NCBI RefSeq assembly: GCF_001477055.1
Contig: NZ_LDRK01000040.1
Location: 1 to 60,203, forward strand
Reading direction: 5' to 3'
DNA: 60,203 nucleotides
From: Leucobacter chromiiresistens
Lineage (GTDB): Bacteria; Actinomycetota; Actinomycetes; Actinomycetales; Microbacteriaceae
The position numbers were made by a program, and so were the translations under genes. Below, in pieces: positions 1-8,168 of the stretch (its first letter is position 1; every line of letters begins with the position of its first letter). Under the pieces are notes generated by a model. The model was not told the DNA's origin and searched no databases. It was given only the letters and a program-made list of their open reading frames with translations.

Positions 1-1
1 G

Positions 2-409
2 TCGCAGGCCGGCGTGGCCGACCTCACGAACGCCGAGATCCGCGCGCTCGCACCGAGTTACGGCCCGGACCTCGACGGCAGCCCCGACCCCGGCGAGCTC
101 GTCTGGGCGGGGGTGCCGTACGCGGAGAACGACGGGAGGGGGAAGGATCGCCCGGTGCTCATCATCGCCCGCATCGATGCGCGCACCACCGCCGGCTGCG
201 CCCTCAGCACGAAGCACCACCCCGGGTTCGTCTCCGTCGGCTCGGGCGGGTGGGACGCCGAGGGGCGCGAGAGCTTCCTGGCGACGGATCGCGTGCTGCG
301 CGTGCCCGAGGACGCCATGCGCCGCGAGGGGCACGTGCTCCCGCGAGACCGGTTCGTCGACGCCCTCGCCGCGGTGATGCGCGCGCACGGCGTCCGCCGT
401 CAGCCGTAG
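2..409 (+). CDS. PemK/MazF-like family protein, C-terminal part (probably 5'-truncated by the window edge)
   Basis: The frame is open to the left edge and has an internal GTG at 14, so the true start may lie outside the window. Visible residues resemble the catalytic portion of actinobacterial PemK/MazF-like proteins: a PDPGELVW segment, then VPYAEND, then GKDRPVLIIAR, the usual beta-strand core around the RNA-binding groove. Known members of this fold are ribosome-independent or mRNA endoribonucleases of toxin-antitoxin systems, but many actinobacterial forms of this longer type have no evident antitoxin, and none is visible here. The downstream neighbour is a VOC gene on the opposite strand. 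The family assignment is fairly secure; activity as a toxin is inference. Confidence 0.7.
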   Translation, partial: SQAGVADLTNAEIRALAPSYGPDLDGSPDPGELVWAGVPYAENDGRGKDRPVLIIARIDARTTAGCALSTKHHPGFVSVGSGGWDAEGRESFLATDRVLRVPEDAMRREGHVLPRDRFVDALAAVMRAHGVRRQP

Positions 410-464
410 CCGGGGCGGCCCGCCGCATGGCGGAAGGCCGTTCGGGCGATCGGCGATCCCGCGC

Positions 465-821
465 TCAGGCGACCGTGCAGAACGGGTGGCCGACGGGATC
501 GAGGTACACGCGGAACGAGTCGTGGGTCTCGAGATGCCGCGCCCCCAGCGCGAGCACGTCGTCGTGCGCCGCAGCGAGGTCGGGGACGCGGATGTCGAGG
601 TGCGCCTGCTGGTCGCCGTCGTCGCTCGGCCAGGTGGGCGCCGCGTAGCCCGGCGATTGCTGGAACGCCAGTTTCGCACCCTGCCCGTCGATCACGAGGT
701 CGACCCACTCCTCGTCGTCCTCCTGGATCTCGCCGCCGAGCAGACCGCGGTAGAACTCGGCGAGCGCCCGCGGGTCCGGGCAATCGAGGACGTAGCTGTG
801 CAGGGTGCCGATGCGTGCCAT
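465..821 (-). CDS. VOC family (glyoxalase/bleomycin-resistance fold) protein
   Basis: A 118-residue single-domain protein of the vicinal oxygen chelate superfamily. It begins with a beta strand reading GTLHSYVLDCPD, continues with the typical helix ALAEFYRGLLGG, and ends with the strand-turn YLDPVGHPFCTVA, the pattern of a betaalphabetabetabeta module pair. VOC proteins bind metals or small ligands and include glyoxalases, dioxygenases and antibiotic-binding proteins; the substrate cannot be told from sequence. It lies tail-to-tail with the PemK-like gene and upstream of nothing obviously related, so context gives no function. The ATG at 821 is preceded by a modest GGGAA-type ribosome site. 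Confidence 0.85.
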   Translation of the reverse strand: MARIGTLHSYVLDCPDPRALAEFYRGLLGGEIQEDDEEWVDLVIDGQGAKLAFQQSPGYAAPTWPSDDGDQQAHLDIRVPDLAAAHDDVLALGARHLETHDSFRVYLDPVGHPFCTVA

Positions 822-882
822 GTGCGGTTCCCATCTCGACGCTGATGCTTCGGGTTTTCTCCAGTGTGCAGCCCTGCGCCGC

Positions 883-1497
883 TCATCGCAACAGTGCGCC
901 GGCGCGGCGGGCCTCGAGCGTGCACTGCCGTCTGGCCCCGTCGGGGGTGCGCTCGCTCACCCGTAGCACCTCGAGACCGGCGGCCTCCAGGCGCTCTGCG
1001 AGCATGCGCGGCGGCCAGCGGTAGGCGGTGACCACCGCGTGCGGGAACTCCTCCAGCGTCGCCCAGGAGAAGGCTGCGAGCAGCAGCCGACCGCCCGGAG
1101 CCAGCCAGCGCGCGAACTCGGCGAGCACGGGGTCGAGCTCGCGGGGCGGGGTGTGGATCACGGAGAACCATGAGAGGACGCCGCCGACCGACGCGGTCGG
1201 GATCCCGCTGCGCACGAGCTCGGCGACGCGGTACCGGGTGCGCGGGAAGCGTTGCTGCGCGATGGCGATGCTGGCGGGGGAGAGGTCGAAGCCGGAGATA
1301 TCGAAACCGCGCCTGCGCAGATCGTCCGTCCAGTGGACGGGTCCGCAGCCGGCGTCCACGATCGCGCCGGAGCAGCGCCCCGCCCAGTCGCGGATCTCCG
1401 CGACGTCGGCTGGAGGCGCCGCTGCGACGGAGGCGAATCGATCGGCGTACTCCGCCGCTCGAGCGTCGTACGAAGTGCGAATCGCGTGCACCGGCAT
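883..1497 (-). CDS. Class I SAM-dependent methyltransferase
   Basis: A 204-residue Rossmann-fold methyltransferase. Motif I (VDAGCGPVHW, about residues 47-56) forms the glycine-rich S-adenosylmethionine loop, and FDLSPASI (about 70-77) supplies the acidic residue for the ribose. WFSVIHTPP followed by LAPGGRLLLAAF matches the motif IV and post-motif regions. Such small stand-alone enzymes methylate diverse small molecules; the substrate is unknown. I chose the ATG at 1497 over the one at 1518 because a -10-like TATGGT lies at 1504-1509 on the minus strand, six bases before it, suggesting a leaderless transcript. No operon partner is visible. Confidence 0.85.
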   Translation of the reverse strand: MPVHAIRTSYDARAAEYADRFASVAAAPPADVAEIRDWAGRCSGAIVDAGCGPVHWTDDLRRRGFDISGFDLSPASIAIAQQRFPRTRYRVAELVRSGIPTASVGGVLSWFSVIHTPPRELDPVLAEFARWLAPGGRLLLAAFSWATLEEFPHAVVTAYRWPPRMLAERLEAAGLEVLRVSERTPDGARRQCTLEARRAGALLR

Positions 1498-1615
1498 GCG
1501 TCCACCATAGGCGCTCATCGGCAGCGCCCGCTGCGGCCCGGCGGAGCGCGGGGACCTCGGGGCGAACGCATCGCGTTCGCGATCCTCGCGAGGTCACCCG
1601 TGCGCCGGTGGCGAC

Positions 1616-1642
1616 AAAAAAAGACCCGGCCGAAGCCGGGTC
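1616..1642 (-). terminator. Rho-independent terminator, duplicated copy
   Basis: On the minus strand the stem GACCCGGC pairs with GCCGGGTC around a TTCG tetraloop and is followed by seven T residues. It is the second of two identical terminators behind the tRNA operon and arose with the 126-bp duplication, so it is probably redundant. Confidence 0.8.
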
Positions 1643-1648
1643 CATCCG

Positions 1649-1674
1649 TGCGCGATACTGGGATCGAACCAGTG
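1649..1674 (-). pseudogene. tRNA-Val 3' fragment (duplicated remnant)
   Basis: A 26-base copy of the tRNA-Val(GAC) T arm and 3' acceptor strand, identical to 1775-1800. It lacks the anticodon and D arms, so it cannot be a functional tRNA. It was produced by the 126-bp tandem duplication. Confidence 0.85.
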
Positions 1675-1741
1675 CGGGGATCTCGGGGCGAACGCCTCGC
1701 GTTCGCGATCCTCGCGAGGTCACCCCTGCGCCGGTGGCGAC

Positions 1742-1768
1742 AAAAAAAGACCCGGCCGAAGCCGGGTC
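1742..1768 (-). terminator. Rho-independent terminator of the Gly-Cys-Val tRNA operon
   Basis: An 8-bp GC-rich stem with a TTCG tetraloop followed by seven T residues on the minus strand, six bases beyond the 3' end of tRNA-Val. It is the primary terminator of the operon. Confidence 0.9.
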
Positions 1769-1774
1769 CATCCG

Positions 1775-1846
1775 TGCGCGATACTGGGATCGAACCAGTG
1801 ACCTCTTCCGTGTCAGGGAAGCGCGCTACCGCTGCGCCAATCGCGC
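1775..1846 (-). tRNA. tRNA-Val(GAC)
   Basis: Read on the minus strand it folds as a 72-base cloverleaf: acceptor GCGCGAT with ATCGCGC, D stem GCGC, anticodon stem CTTCC/GGAAG with loop CTGACAC (anticodon GAC), and T arm ACTGG/CCAGT. The CCA end is not encoded. It is the last tRNA of a Gly-Cys-Val operon. Confidence 0.95.
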
Positions 1847-1873
1847 CTGTTCAGGCTATTCAGTTGTGAAGCG

Positions 1874-1944
1874 AGGTGGCGACGGGATTCGAACCCGTGT
1901 ATACGGCTTTGCAGGCCGCTGCCTCGCCTCTCGGCCACGCCACC
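1874..1944 (-). tRNA. tRNA-Cys(GCA)
   Basis: A 71-base cloverleaf on the minus strand. The acceptor GGTGGCG pairs with CGCCACC, the discriminator is T (the cysteine identity base), and the anticodon loop holds GCA. CCA is not encoded. It is the middle gene of the tRNA operon. Confidence 0.95.
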
Positions 1945-1986
1945 GTAGTTTTGTTACCATAAGTTACCGGGCTGACCCGGTACCAG

Positions 1987-2059
1987 AGCGGATGACGAGA
2001 CTCGAACTCGCGACCCTCACCTTGGCAAGGTGATGCGCTACCAACTGCGCTACATCCGC
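1987..2059 (-). tRNA. tRNA-Gly(GCC)
   Basis: A 73-base cloverleaf on the minus strand. The acceptor GCGGATG pairs with CATCCGC, and the anticodon loop TTGCCAA gives GCC. It is the first tRNA of the Gly-Cys-Val operon and lies about 20 nt after the probable transcription start. Confidence 0.95.
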
Positions 2060-2087
2060 ATTCCGCCGCGTTGCCGCGACCTGAATA

Positions 2088-2116
2088 ACTATAGGGAAGC
2101 CTCGGCGGGGGTGCAA
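2088..2116 (-). promoter_or_regulatory. Promoter of the Gly-Cys-Val tRNA operon
   Basis: On the minus strand a -35 TTGCAC (2111-2116) and a -10 TATAGT (2088-2093) are separated by 17 bp, close to the primary sigma factor consensus. The gene-free stretch to 2219 otherwise holds only the start region of the next gene on the plus strand. Confidence 0.8.
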
Positions 2117-2219
2117 ATCGGGGCGTCACTCCCGGGCGCGCCGCCCGCTGCGGCCGCGTATCGATGCGGATCTTGTAACTTTTCCCCCTGGCGGGGACGG
2201 GCGCGGATACTGTTGTCCC

Positions 2220-3239
2220 ATGGCTGAAGGGGCGGCGGCGGTCGCGAAGCGATGGATCGGCTTCACCGTGTTCCTCGCCGTGGTCGCCGTCGCTGTCGCC
2301 GCCGTAATGTTCCGGCAGGAGATCAGCGATCATCTCGCGGGAGTGAACTTCGAGATGACGCCTCGGGTGAGCGCGCTGACCGATGATCTCGACCTCACGG
2401 ACGCGGGCCGGCGCATCTTCCTCGCGACGCACCCCACGGTCGACGGCAGCCAGCACTTCAATGATCAGTGCGCTGAGGTCGACCATTCGGAGCAGGGTCA
2501 CGTGCTCGGCTGCTACACGGCGGATCGCATCCATCTCTTCGACGTCACGGACGAGCGGGTGAGCGGGGTCGTGCAGATCACCGCCGCGCACGAGCTGCTG
2601 CACGCCGCATTCCACCGCCTGGGGGAGGGCGATCGCTCGCTCCTCGGCTCGCGGCTGCGCGCCGTGTACGAGGATCTCGCGCCCTCGCACCCGGACCTCG
2701 AAGAGCGGATGAGCGTGTACCAGCATCTTCCGGAGACGGCGTTCGCCAATGAGCTCCACTCCGTGCTGGGCACCGAGGTGCGCGATCTCCCGCCCTGGCT
2801 GGAAGAGCACTACTCGCAGTGGTTCACCGACCGAGCAGCCGTCGTCGACGACTTCGAACGGTATGTCACCGTCTTCAACGACCTGCAGAGCCAGGTCGAC
2901 GCACTGCAGGGCGAGATGGCCGAGCTGCGCGAAGACGTGGAGGAGCGGAAGTCGACGTACGTCGATGCGGTCGAGGCGTTCAACGCGGACGCCAACGCGT
3001 ACAAGGCCCGCATCGACCGCGACGAGTACCGCGACGCCCCCGAGCGCCTGCAGCGCGACTCGGACAGCCTGCAGAAGCGGCGCGCGGCCATCGACGCGGA
3101 GCTCGCGGCGCTGCAGGCGGACATCGATCGGTACAACGAGCTGCGCACCGAGCTCGAAGCACTGGGCGAGTTGAGCGCAGAACTGGACGAGCATCTCGAC
3201 AGCGATCTCGCGCCGATCACGACACGCCCGGACGAGTGA
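2220..3239 (+). CDS. Membrane-anchored zincin-like protein with HELLH motif and C-terminal coiled coil
   Basis: A 339-residue protein of unknown function. Residues 12-30 form one hydrophobic anchor, placing the rest outside the membrane. An HExxH motif, AAHELLHAAFHR (His124, Glu125, His128), is the zinc and catalytic signature of zincin metallopeptidases, and two cysteines (84, 98) could form a disulfide beside it. From about residue 210 to 330 the sequence is heptad-rich and charged, as in coiled coils. I do not recognise a named family, although uncharacterised bacterial proteins with a LGCY...AAHELLHAA pattern are known to me. A TACTGT -10-like hexamer lies at 2208-2213, six bases before the ATG. 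Peptidase activity is inference. Confidence 0.8.
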   Translation: MAEGAAAVAKRWIGFTVFLAVVAVAVAAVMFRQEISDHLAGVNFEMTPRVSALTDDLDLTDAGRRIFLATHPTVDGSQHFNDQCAEVDHSEQGHVLGCYTADRIHLFDVTDERVSGVVQITAAHELLHAAFHRLGEGDRSLLGSRLRAVYEDLAPSHPDLEERMSVYQHLPETAFANELHSVLGTEVRDLPPWLEEHYSQWFTDRAAVVDDFERYVTVFNDLQSQVDALQGEMAELREDVEERKSTYVDAVEAFNADANAYKARIDRDEYRDAPERLQRDSDSLQKRRAAIDAELAALQADIDRYNELRTELEALGELSAELDEHLDSDLAPITTRPDE

Positions 3240-3358
3240 TCGTCGATCGGCGGAAACCCGCCGCTGCTCGCTGGAGATGCGCGAGGTGGCCCGCGATCCG
3301 TGTATGATCGTTCAGGTTGGCACGGACGAGGAACTCTCGGGTTCGCGGACGCGCAGAC

Positions 3359-3431
3359 GGGCGATTGGCGCAGTTGGTAGCGCGCTTCCTTCACACGGAA
3401 GAGGTCATCAGTTCGAGTCTGGTATCGCCCA
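3359..3431 (+). tRNA. tRNA-Val(CAC)
   Basis: A 73-base cloverleaf with acceptor GGGCGAT pairing with ATCGCCC, anticodon stem CTTCC/GGAAG and loop TTCACAC (anticodon CAC). A TATGAT -10-like hexamer lies at 3302-3307. It closely resembles the other tRNA-Val in its 5' half. CCA is not encoded. Confidence 0.95.
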
Positions 3432-3436
3432 CGGAA

Positions 3437-3467
3437 AAGCCCTGCGACTCGAAGAGTCGCGGGGCTT
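3437..3467 (+). terminator. Terminator-like hairpin behind tRNA-Val(CAC)
   Basis: A 14-bp stem with one G-T pair (arms starting AAGCCC and ending GGGCTT) and a 3-base loop, six bases after the tRNA. Only a weak T-rich tail follows, as is common in high-GC actinobacteria. Confidence 0.75.
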
Positions 3468-3548
3468 CGTCGTTGCCGGGCGGGCGTCGCGCACTCGCGC
3501 TCCAGGGGCCGCGTCTCCGCGTCCCACCACTGCGATAGTCTGGCGCGC

Positions 3549-3818
3549 ATGCACGATCCGGCCGCCATCGCACTCGCCGTCCTGCCGGGCCTTCTCGCCC
3601 TCGCCCACGCCGTGCTCGGGCTCTGCGCGATCCTCTCCCTCGCGAAGGTCGGGCCGCAGCTCAGCTGGCCGAAGATGATCGCCTGGATCTTCTTCATCGC
3701 GGCGGTTCCCCTCATCGGCTCGACGGTGTGGTTCGCAGCGGGGCGCCGCCGATTCGCCCGCGCCGCCGGCGACGCGCGCCCGGGCGCCGCGAAGCCGCAC
3801 TCCGCGGGAACGCAGTAG
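3549..3818 (+). CDS. PLD nuclease N-terminal domain (PLDc_N) small membrane protein
   Basis: An 89-residue protein with two predicted membrane helices, at about residues 7-32 and 42-63. The motif [23 protein letters not shown] is typical of the PLDc_N domain, which is usually found before phospholipase D or cardiolipin synthase catalytic domains but is frequently a stand-alone membrane protein in actinobacteria. No catalytic HKD motif is present, so it is not an enzyme itself. A TAGTCT hexamer at 3536-3541 lies seven bases before the ATG, suggesting leaderless transcription. Its role is unknown; it precedes thrS but is probably transcribed separately. Confidence 0.8.
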   Translation: MHDPAAIALAVLPGLLALAHAVLGLCAILSLAKVGPQLSWPKMIAWIFFIAAVPLIGSTVWFAAGRRRFARAAGDARPGAAKPHSAGTQ

Positions 3819-3907
3819 GATCGTACGGTGGTCGGCACCCGCGCCGGCCGAGCGCGTGCGCACCCGCACCCGCCGTTTTCCGACCTCCACAGCGAAGGAG
3901 TTCACCC

Positions 3908-5875
3908 GTGGCCGATGGCTTCTCCCGTTTCACCGACCGTTCGATCGTCGCGATGCGCGTCAACGGAGAACTCCGCGACCTCGCAGCTGAGATCACGGAT
4001 GCGGACACGGTGGAGCCGGTCGCGATCGACTCGGAGGACGGGCTCGGCATTCTGCGGCACTCCGCCGCCCACGTACTCGCCCAGGCCGTGCAGCGCATCA
4101 ACCCCGAGGCCCGCCTCGGCATCGGCCCGCCCATCACCGACGGGTTCTACTACGACTTCGATCCGGCCGAGCCCTTCACCCCCGAAGACCTCAAGGCCAT
4201 CTCCGCGGAGATGCAGAAGATCGTGAAGCAGGGCCAGCGCTTCGTGCGCCGCGTGGTGACCGAGGACGAGGCGCGCGCTGAGCTCGCGGACGAGCCCTAC
4301 AAGCTCGAGCTCATCGGACTCAAGGGCGGGTCGGCTGGAGACGAGAACGGCGAGAGCGTCGAGGTCGGCGGCTCCGAGCTCACGATCTACGACAACATCG
4401 ATCCGAAGACCGGCGAGCTCTGCTGGAAGGATCTCTGCCGCGGCCCGCACGTGCCGAGCACGCGCATGCTCGGCAACGGCTGGGCGCTGATGCGCTCGGC
4501 TGGCGCGTACTGGCGCGGCAGCGAGAAGAACCCGATGCTGCAGCGCATCTACGGCACCGCCTGGCCGTCGAAGGATGAGCTGCGGGCGTACCAGACGCGC
4601 CTCGAGGAGGCCGCGAAGCGCGACCACCGCAAGCTGGGCGTCGAACTCGACCTCTTCAGCTTCCCCGACGAGATCGGATCGGGTCTCGCGGTGTTCCACC
4701 CGAAGGGCGGCATCATCCGCCACGAGATCGAGAACTTCATGCGCTCGGAGCTGCTGAAGAACGGCTACGAGGTCGTCAACAGCCCGCACATCACGAAGGG
4801 CACGCTGTTCGAGACGAGCCAGCACCTGAACTGGTACAAGGACGGCATGTTCCCGGCCATGCACCTCGACGAGCAGACCGACGGCGACGGCAACGTGGTG
4901 AAGCCCGGCCAGGATTACTACCTGAAGCCCATGAACTGCCCCTTCCACAACCTCATCTTCCGCGCGCGGGCCCGCAGCTACCGCGAGCTGCCGCTGCGAC
5001 TCGCCGAGTTCGGCACCGTCTACCGCTACGAGAAGAGCGGCACCCTCTCCGGTCTGACCCGCGTTCGCGGCCTCACGCAGGACGACGCGCACATCTACGT
5101 CACCGACGAGCAGGTGAAGGACGAGATCAAGCGGCAGCTCGAGTTCGTCTTCGCGACGCTGCGCGCGTACGGGCTCGACGACTTCTACCTGGAGCTCTCG
5201 ACGCGGGATCCCGAGAAGTCAGTGGGCTCCGACGAGCAGTGGGAGATCGCGACCGAGACGCTCCGCGAGGTCGGCGAGGAATCGGGCCTCGAACTCGTCG
5301 CGGACCCCGGCGGCGCCGCGTTCTACGGGCCCAAGATCTCGGTGCAGGCCCGCGACGCGATCGGGCGCACCTGGCAGCTCTCCACCGTGCAGCTCGACTT
5401 CAACCAGCCGGAGCTCTTCGAGCTCGAGTACGCGGCCGCCGACGGCACGCGCAAGCAGCCGATCATGATCCACCGTGCGCTCCTCGGTTCGGTGGAGCGC
5501 TTCTTCGCGATCCTGCTCGAGCACTACGCCGGTGCGTTCCCGGTGTGGCTCTCGCCGATGCAGGTGGTGGGCATCCCGGTCGCCGACCAGTACGGCGAGT
5601 ACCTCGACGGCGTGATCGCCCGGCTGCGGGAGCACGGCGTTCGCGCCGAGGTCGACCACAGCGACGACCGCATGCCCAAGAAGATCCGCACGCACACCAA
5701 GGCGAAGATCCCCTTCCAGCTGATCGCCGGCGAAGAGGACCGAGCCGCGGGCGCGGTGAGCTTCCGCTTCCGCGACGGCACGCAGCTGAACGGCGTTCCC
5801 GTGGATGAGGCGGTCGAGCGGATCACCGCGGCGATCCGCTCGCACGAACAGGTCGACACGGCATGGGCGGAGTAG
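3908..5875 (+). CDS. thrS: Threonine--tRNA ligase
   Basis: Class II threonyl-tRNA synthetase of 655 residues, the usual length. It charges tRNA-Thr in the cytoplasm. The N-terminus holds a short, degenerate TGS-like segment ([12 protein letters not shown]), then the editing domain with HSAAH and the CRGPH motif, and then the catalytic core with NCPFH, a zinc ligand region. The C-terminal anticodon-binding domain follows ([18 protein letters not shown]). I chose GTG at 3908 because AAGGAG at 3895-3900 lies seven bases upstream. A longer in-frame extension exists but lacks homologous-looking sequence. A TAGGAT hexamer near 3817 may be its -10 site, giving a roughly 80-base leader. The next gene overlaps its stop codon. 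Confidence 0.97.
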   Translation: MADGFSRFTDRSIVAMRVNGELRDLAAEITDADTVEPVAIDSEDGLGILRHSAAHVLAQAVQRINPEARLGIGPPITDGFYYDFDPAEPFTPEDLKAISAEMQKIVKQGQRFVRRVVTEDEARAELADEPYKLELIGLKGGSAGDENGESVEVGGSELTIYDNIDPKTGELCWKDLCRGPHVPSTRMLGNGWALMRSAGAYWRGSEKNPMLQRIYGTAWPSKDELRAYQTRLEEAAKRDHRKLGVELDLFSFPDEIGSGLAVFHPKGGIIRHEIENFMRSELLKNGYEVVNSPHITKGTLFETSQHLNWYKDGMFPAMHLDEQTDGDGNVVKPGQDYYLKPMNCPFHNLIFRARARSYRELPLRLAEFGTVYRYEKSGTLSGLTRVRGLTQDDAHIYVTDEQVKDEIKRQLEFVFATLRAYGLDDFYLELSTRDPEKSVGSDEQWEIATETLREVGEESGLELVADPGGAAFYGPKISVQARDAIGRTWQLSTVQLDFNQPELFELEYAAADGTRKQPIMIHRALLGSVERFFAILLEHYAGAFPVWLSPMQVVGIPVADQYGEYLDGVIARLREHGVRAEVDHSDDRMPKKIRTHTKAKIPFQLIAGEEDRAAGAVSFRFRDGTQLNGVPVDEAVERITAAIRSHEQVDTAWAE

Positions 5876-6474
5876 CCGAGGGCGACGGCTCCGCCTCGTC
5901 CGCGAGCGCCGGATCCGGCGTCTCGCCGGCCGACGAGCGAGCGGAGTCGCTCGACGAGAGCGGCGCCGTGGGAGTCGCGGACGACCTGCGGCGCCTCTGG
6001 GTGCCGCATCGCATGGTCTACGTCTCGGATCATCAGCAGCCCGCGCAGCACGACTGCCCGTTCTGCGCCGCACCCGAGCGGTCGGACTCGGACGCGCTGA
6101 TCGTCGCCCGCGGCGAGCACGCCTATGTGCTGCTGAACCTGTTCCCGTACAACAGCGGCCACCTGCTCGTGTGCCCCTACCGGCACATCTCCACCTATGA
6201 CGAGGCCTCGGCAGCCGAGACCGCTGAGATCGCGGCGCTCACGCAGACGGCCATGCGCGTGGCGCGCGCGACGCTCGCCTGCGACGGGTTCAACATCGGT
6301 ATGAACCAGGGCGAGATCGCGGGGGCGGGCATCGCGGCGCACCTGCACCAGCACGTCGTGCCCCGCTGGGCCTCGGACGCGAACTTCTTCCCGATCATCG
6401 CGAAGACGAAGGCGATGCCGCAGCTGCTCGGCGAGGTGCGGGATCTCTTCGCCGACGCCTGGCCGCGCCCGTGA
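5863..6474 (+). CDS. HIT family hydrolase (Ap4A phosphorylase-like)
   Basis: A 203-residue histidine triad protein with the active-site motif H160-L-H162-Q-H164 in [11 protein letters not shown], which hydrolyses or phosphorolyses nucleotide phosphoanhydrides or phosphoramidates. C65-x-x-C68 (CPFC) upstream is a probable structural zinc half-site common in the actinobacterial branch. The first 40 residues are Ser/Ala/Glu-rich and look disordered. Its ATG lies within the last 13 bases of thrS, so the two genes are translationally coupled. This thrS-HIT pairing is usual in actinobacteria. The natural substrate is not known from sequence. Confidence 0.93.
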   Translation: MGGVAEGDGSASSASAGSGVSPADERAESLDESGAVGVADDLRRLWVPHRMVYVSDHQQPAQHDCPFCAAPERSDSDALIVARGEHAYVLLNLFPYNSGHLLVCPYRHISTYDEASAAETAEIAALTQTAMRVARATLACDGFNIGMNQGEIAGAGIAAHLHQHVVPRWASDANFFPIIAKTKAMPQLLGEVRDLFADAWPRP

Positions 6475-6542
6475 GCGCCCGCCCCGGCCCATAGACTGAA
6501 TCCAGACCACTCACACCACCTACCGATCGAAGAGGAGCCCCC

Positions 6543-7307
6543 GTGTCCGGACACTCCAAGTGGGCGACGACCAAGCACAAGAAGGCGATCATCGATTCGC
6601 GCCGTGCGAAGGCGTTCGCCAAGTACATCAAGAACATCGAGGTCGCCGCCCGCATCGGCGGAGCCGACCTCTCGGGCAATCCGACGCTCGTCGACGCCGT
6701 GCAGAAGGCGAAGAAGAACTCGGTGCCCGGCGACAACATCGATCGCGCGATCAAGCGCGGTGCGGGCCTCGATGGCGATGCGGTCGAGTACATGACGATC
6801 GTGTACGAAGGCTACGGCCCGAACGGCGTCGCGCTCATGATCGAGTGCCTGACGGACAATAAGAACCGTGCAGCGGCCGAGGTGCGCACCGCGCTCAGTC
6901 GCAACGGGGGCACGCTCGCCGACCCGGGGAGCGTCGCCTACAACTTCGGACGCAAGGGCGTCATCGTGGTGCCCGCGGAGGGCACGACGGAGGACGACGT
7001 GCTCACCGCCGTGCTCGAGGCGGGTGCGGAAGAGGTCAACGCGGCTCCCAACGGCGAGACGTTCGACGTCATCACCGACGCGTCGCAGCTCGTCGCCGCG
7101 CGCACCGCCCTCGTCGACTCCGGCATCGACTACGACTCGGCCGATGTCGAGTTCGTGCCGAACCTGAAGGTGGAGGTGGACGCCGACACCGCCCGCAAGG
7201 TGTTCCGGCTGATCGACGCGCTCGAGGACAGCGACGACGTGCAGAACGTCTTCTCGAATGTGGATCTGACGCCTGAGGTGCAGGCCGAGCTCGCCGACGA
7301 CGAGTGA
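6543..7307 (+). CDS. yebC: YebC/PmpR family translation or transcription regulator
   Basis: A 254-residue protein beginning with the near-universal [13 protein letters not shown] segment and carrying [18 protein letters not shown], both hallmarks of YebC/TACO1. Members were described as DNA-binding regulators (including of ruvC expression); more recent work on the family points to relief of ribosome stalling at proline runs. The length matches the family. The GTG at 6543 follows AGAGGAG at 6531-6537. A TAGACT hexamer near 6494 may be its -10. It lies directly before ruvC, the usual position, but the gap between them is filled by a tandem repeat. Confidence 0.96.
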   Translation: MSGHSKWATTKHKKAIIDSRRAKAFAKYIKNIEVAARIGGADLSGNPTLVDAVQKAKKNSVPGDNIDRAIKRGAGLDGDAVEYMTIVYEGYGPNGVALMIECLTDNKNRAAAEVRTALSRNGGTLADPGSVAYNFGRKGVIVVPAEGTTEDDVLTAVLEAGAEEVNAAPNGETFDVITDASQLVAARTALVDSGIDYDSADVEFVPNLKVEVDADTARKVFRLIDALEDSDDVQNVFSNVDLTPEVQAELADDE

Positions 7308-7313
7308 GTGGCC

Positions 7314-7572
7314 GGTCGCGGTGACGCGGATCATCGGGATCGACCCTGCGCTCCGGCGCTCCGAGCAACGCCCCGCGTTGCTCGCCGCGTGCGCCTCGGC
7401 CGCCCCCGGCCGAGGCCCCGGGCGGTGGTCGCGGTGACGCGGATCATCGGGATCGACCCCGCGCCCCGGCGCTCCGAGCAACGCCCCGCGTTGCGCGCCG
7501 CGTGCGCCTCGGCCGCCCCCGGCCGAGGCCCCGGGCGGTGGTCGCGGTGACGCGCATCATCGGGATCGACCC
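7314..7572. repeat. Tandem duplication, 113-bp unit x2 plus partial third, copying the 5' end of ruvC
   Basis: GTGACGCG followed by ATCATCGGGATCGACCC occurs at 7321, 7434 and 7547, an exact period of 113 bp. The third occurrence is the true start of ruvC. Each full unit also carries a palindrome with arms CGAGCAACGC and GCGTTGCTCG around CCC (one mismatch in the second unit) and a second palindrome, GCCTCGGCCG and CGGCCGAGGC, around CCCC. The first two copies drift out of the ruvC frame because 113 is not a multiple of three, so they encode no domain. Confidence 0.93.
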
Positions 7573-8143
7573 CGGCCTCACCCGCTGCGGCATCGGCGTG
7601 GTGACCGCCGGGGCGGGTCGGCGGGTGACGTTCGAGCACGTCGAGGTGCTGGGATCGCCGGCGACGGCGGAGCTTCCCGCCCGCCTGCATCAGCTGGGTT
7701 CGGCGATCGAGCGCCTGCTCGACGGCGAGCAGCCGGCGGCGATCGCGCTCGAGCGCGTGTTCGCGCAGCAGAACCTCCCGAGCGTGATGGGCGTCGCCCA
7801 GATCAGCGGGGTCGTCATGTTCCTCGCCGAGCGGCGGGGGATCCCGGTCGCGCTCTACACGCCCAACGAGGTGAAGGCGCAGGTGACGGGGTACGGCAGC
7901 GCCGACAAGACGCAGGTGACCACGATGGTGACCCGCCTGCTGCGGCTCGGCGCGCCTCCGAAGCCGGCGGACGCCGCGGACGCCCTCGCGCTCGCCATCA
8001 CCCACGCGTGGCACCTGTCGCGCGGCGGATCCGCGGACCGCTCCACCCGCGGCCGGGCTCCCACCGGCGAGACGCCGGCGCAGCGGGCGTGGCGCGAGGC
8101 CGAGGCGCGCGCTGGTCGACGCCGCAGCGGCCCGCGCGCCTGA
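7547..8143 (+). CDS. ruvC: Crossover junction endodeoxyribonuclease RuvC
   Basis: A 198-residue Holliday-junction resolvase with an RNase H-like fold. It begins [19 protein letters not shown], containing the first catalytic aspartate. [11 protein letters not shown] holds the catalytic glutamate, and [14 protein letters not shown] supplies the C-terminal acidic pair. It normally acts with RuvAB to cut junctions symmetrically. Two GTG codons (7538, 7547) are possible starts; 7547 gives the standard N-terminus. The C-terminus is extended by about 20 basic residues. ruvA and ruvB, which usually follow directly, are absent; the next gene is convergent. Confidence 0.95.
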   Translation: MTRIIGIDPGLTRCGIGVVTAGAGRRVTFEHVEVLGSPATAELPARLHQLGSAIERLLDGEQPAAIALERVFAQQNLPSVMGVAQISGVVMFLAERRGIPVALYTPNEVKAQVTGYGSADKTQVTTMVTRLLRLGAPPKPADAADALALAITHAWHLSRGGSADRSTRGRAPTGETPAQRAWREAEARAGRRRSGPRA

Positions 8144-8168
8144 TGGCGGGCGGATCGGCGCCCGATGT

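Larger units (their letters stand above)
1548..1800. repeat. Tandem duplication, 126-bp unit x2 (tRNA-Val 3' half, terminator and palindrome)
   Basis: Positions 1548-1674 and 1674-1800 are near-identical direct copies with a period of 126 bp. Each contains, left to right, a palindrome with arms GCGAACGC and GCGTTCGC around a 3-base spacer, the self-complementary CCTCGCGAGG, a Rho-independent terminator, and the 3' 26 bases of tRNA-Val. Only the right copy belongs to the intact tRNA; the left copy ends inside the T arm. Few substitutions separate the copies, which implies a recent duplication or continued gene conversion. Confidence 0.92.

Noticed and set aside
1649-1846. Duplicated tRNA-Val 3' end read as attL/attR of an integrated element
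   Set aside because: The copies are only 126 bp apart and the identity runs through the terminator and palindrome to the adjacent copy, so it is a head-to-tail tandem duplication. No integrase or cargo lies between.
7314-7546. Pseudogene copies of ruvC
   Set aside because: Only about nine codons of ruvC are copied, and 113 bp is out of frame, so there are no gene fragments of useful length.
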